Origin: an uncultured Dialister sp.
GTDB lineage: Bacteria > Bacillota > Negativicutes > Veillonellales > Dialisteraceae
Reading direction: 5' to 3'
DNA length: 12,634 nucleotides
Assembly: GCA_934178345.1 (NCBI GenBank)
Contig: CAKPQG010000037.1
Span: 1-12,634, forward strand
In this document: positions 12,625 to 12,634 of the stretch, one piece after another
How positions within the stretch are numbered: position 1 is the stretch's first letter
How the letters are laid out: every line of letters starts with the position of its first letter
The notes under the pieces: model-generated
What the model was told of the DNA's origin: nothing
Seen by the model: the letters and a program-made list of their open reading frames with translations, nothing else
Database searches by the model: none
Position numbers and translations under genes: made by a program

Positions 12625-12634
12625 TTAGCACTCG
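12625..12634 (+). promoter_or_regulatory. Left half of a CIRCE element (HrcA operator), cut by the window edge
   Basis: TTAGCACTC (12625-12633) is exactly the left arm of the CIRCE inverted repeat (TTAGCACTC-N9-GAGTGCTAA). The right arm would fall at 12643-12651, beyond the window. HrcA binding here represses groESL and hrcA-grpE-dnaK operons, so one of these probably follows. Confidence 0.8.

Larger units (their letters stand above)
12238..12634. other. 397-base gap after rnc to the window end
   Basis: It contains the rnc terminator, the third composite repeat (12342-12541, inverted relative to copies A and B), and a promoter followed by half a CIRCE element at the edge. Nothing coding is seen. 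12269-12341 has no recognisable feature. Confidence 0.7.

Overview
The window looks like the chromosome of a low-to-medium GC member of the Bacillota. A FapR-headed fatty-acid synthesis cluster and a half CIRCE (HrcA operator) at the right edge support this. The gene order fapR-plsX-fabH-fabD-fabG-acpP-fabF-rnc and the protein flavour suggest a Negativicutes relative (Dialister/Veillonella-like). That placement is an inference and no search was run.

Left part (1-3130), accessory: two small G/C-run hairpins, then a long AT-rich gene for a DUF262 + DUF1524 (GmrSD/SspE-type) protein, a likely stand-alone modification-dependent nuclease or defence effector, closed by a strong terminator. Behind it is a short, decayed fragment of a type I DNA methyltransferase (HsdM) whose S-adenosylmethionine motif has been deleted. 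This stretch reads as a worn defence island.

Middle (3131-4728): a minus-strand nitronate-monooxygenase/FabK-superfamily flavoprotein is divergent from fapR. The intergenic region holds two 17-bp palindromes matching the expected form of FapR operators. One is perfect and distal. The other overlaps the fapR start region.

Right part (4729-12268): the FASII cluster. FapR (malonyl-CoA-sensing repressor), PlsX (acyl-ACP to acyl-phosphate), FabH (initiation), FabD (malonyl transfer), FabG (ketoreduction), AcpP (carrier) and FabF (elongation) are co-directional, and rnc (RNase III) overlaps fabF by 4 bases and ends in a strong intrinsic terminator. No enoyl-ACP reductase, dehydratase or acetyl-CoA carboxylase gene is in the window. 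A 165-bp MITE-like inverted repeat sits between acpP and fabF.

The most unusual content is a dispersed composite repeat, present in three full copies (after plsX, after fabH, after rnc) plus one lone array (at the 3' end of the flavoprotein gene). Each full copy has a GGGTTC-type short tandem array, a conserved 7-bp GC hairpin (GCGGCGC/GCGCCGC), a conserved core with a second small hairpin, and a second array of degenerate heptamers (AGTCACY/AATCCCT). I do not recognise it as a named family. The window ends in a sigma-A-type promoter followed by the first half of a CIRCE element, so a heat-shock operon (groESL or hrcA-grpE-dnaK) probably starts just beyond it.
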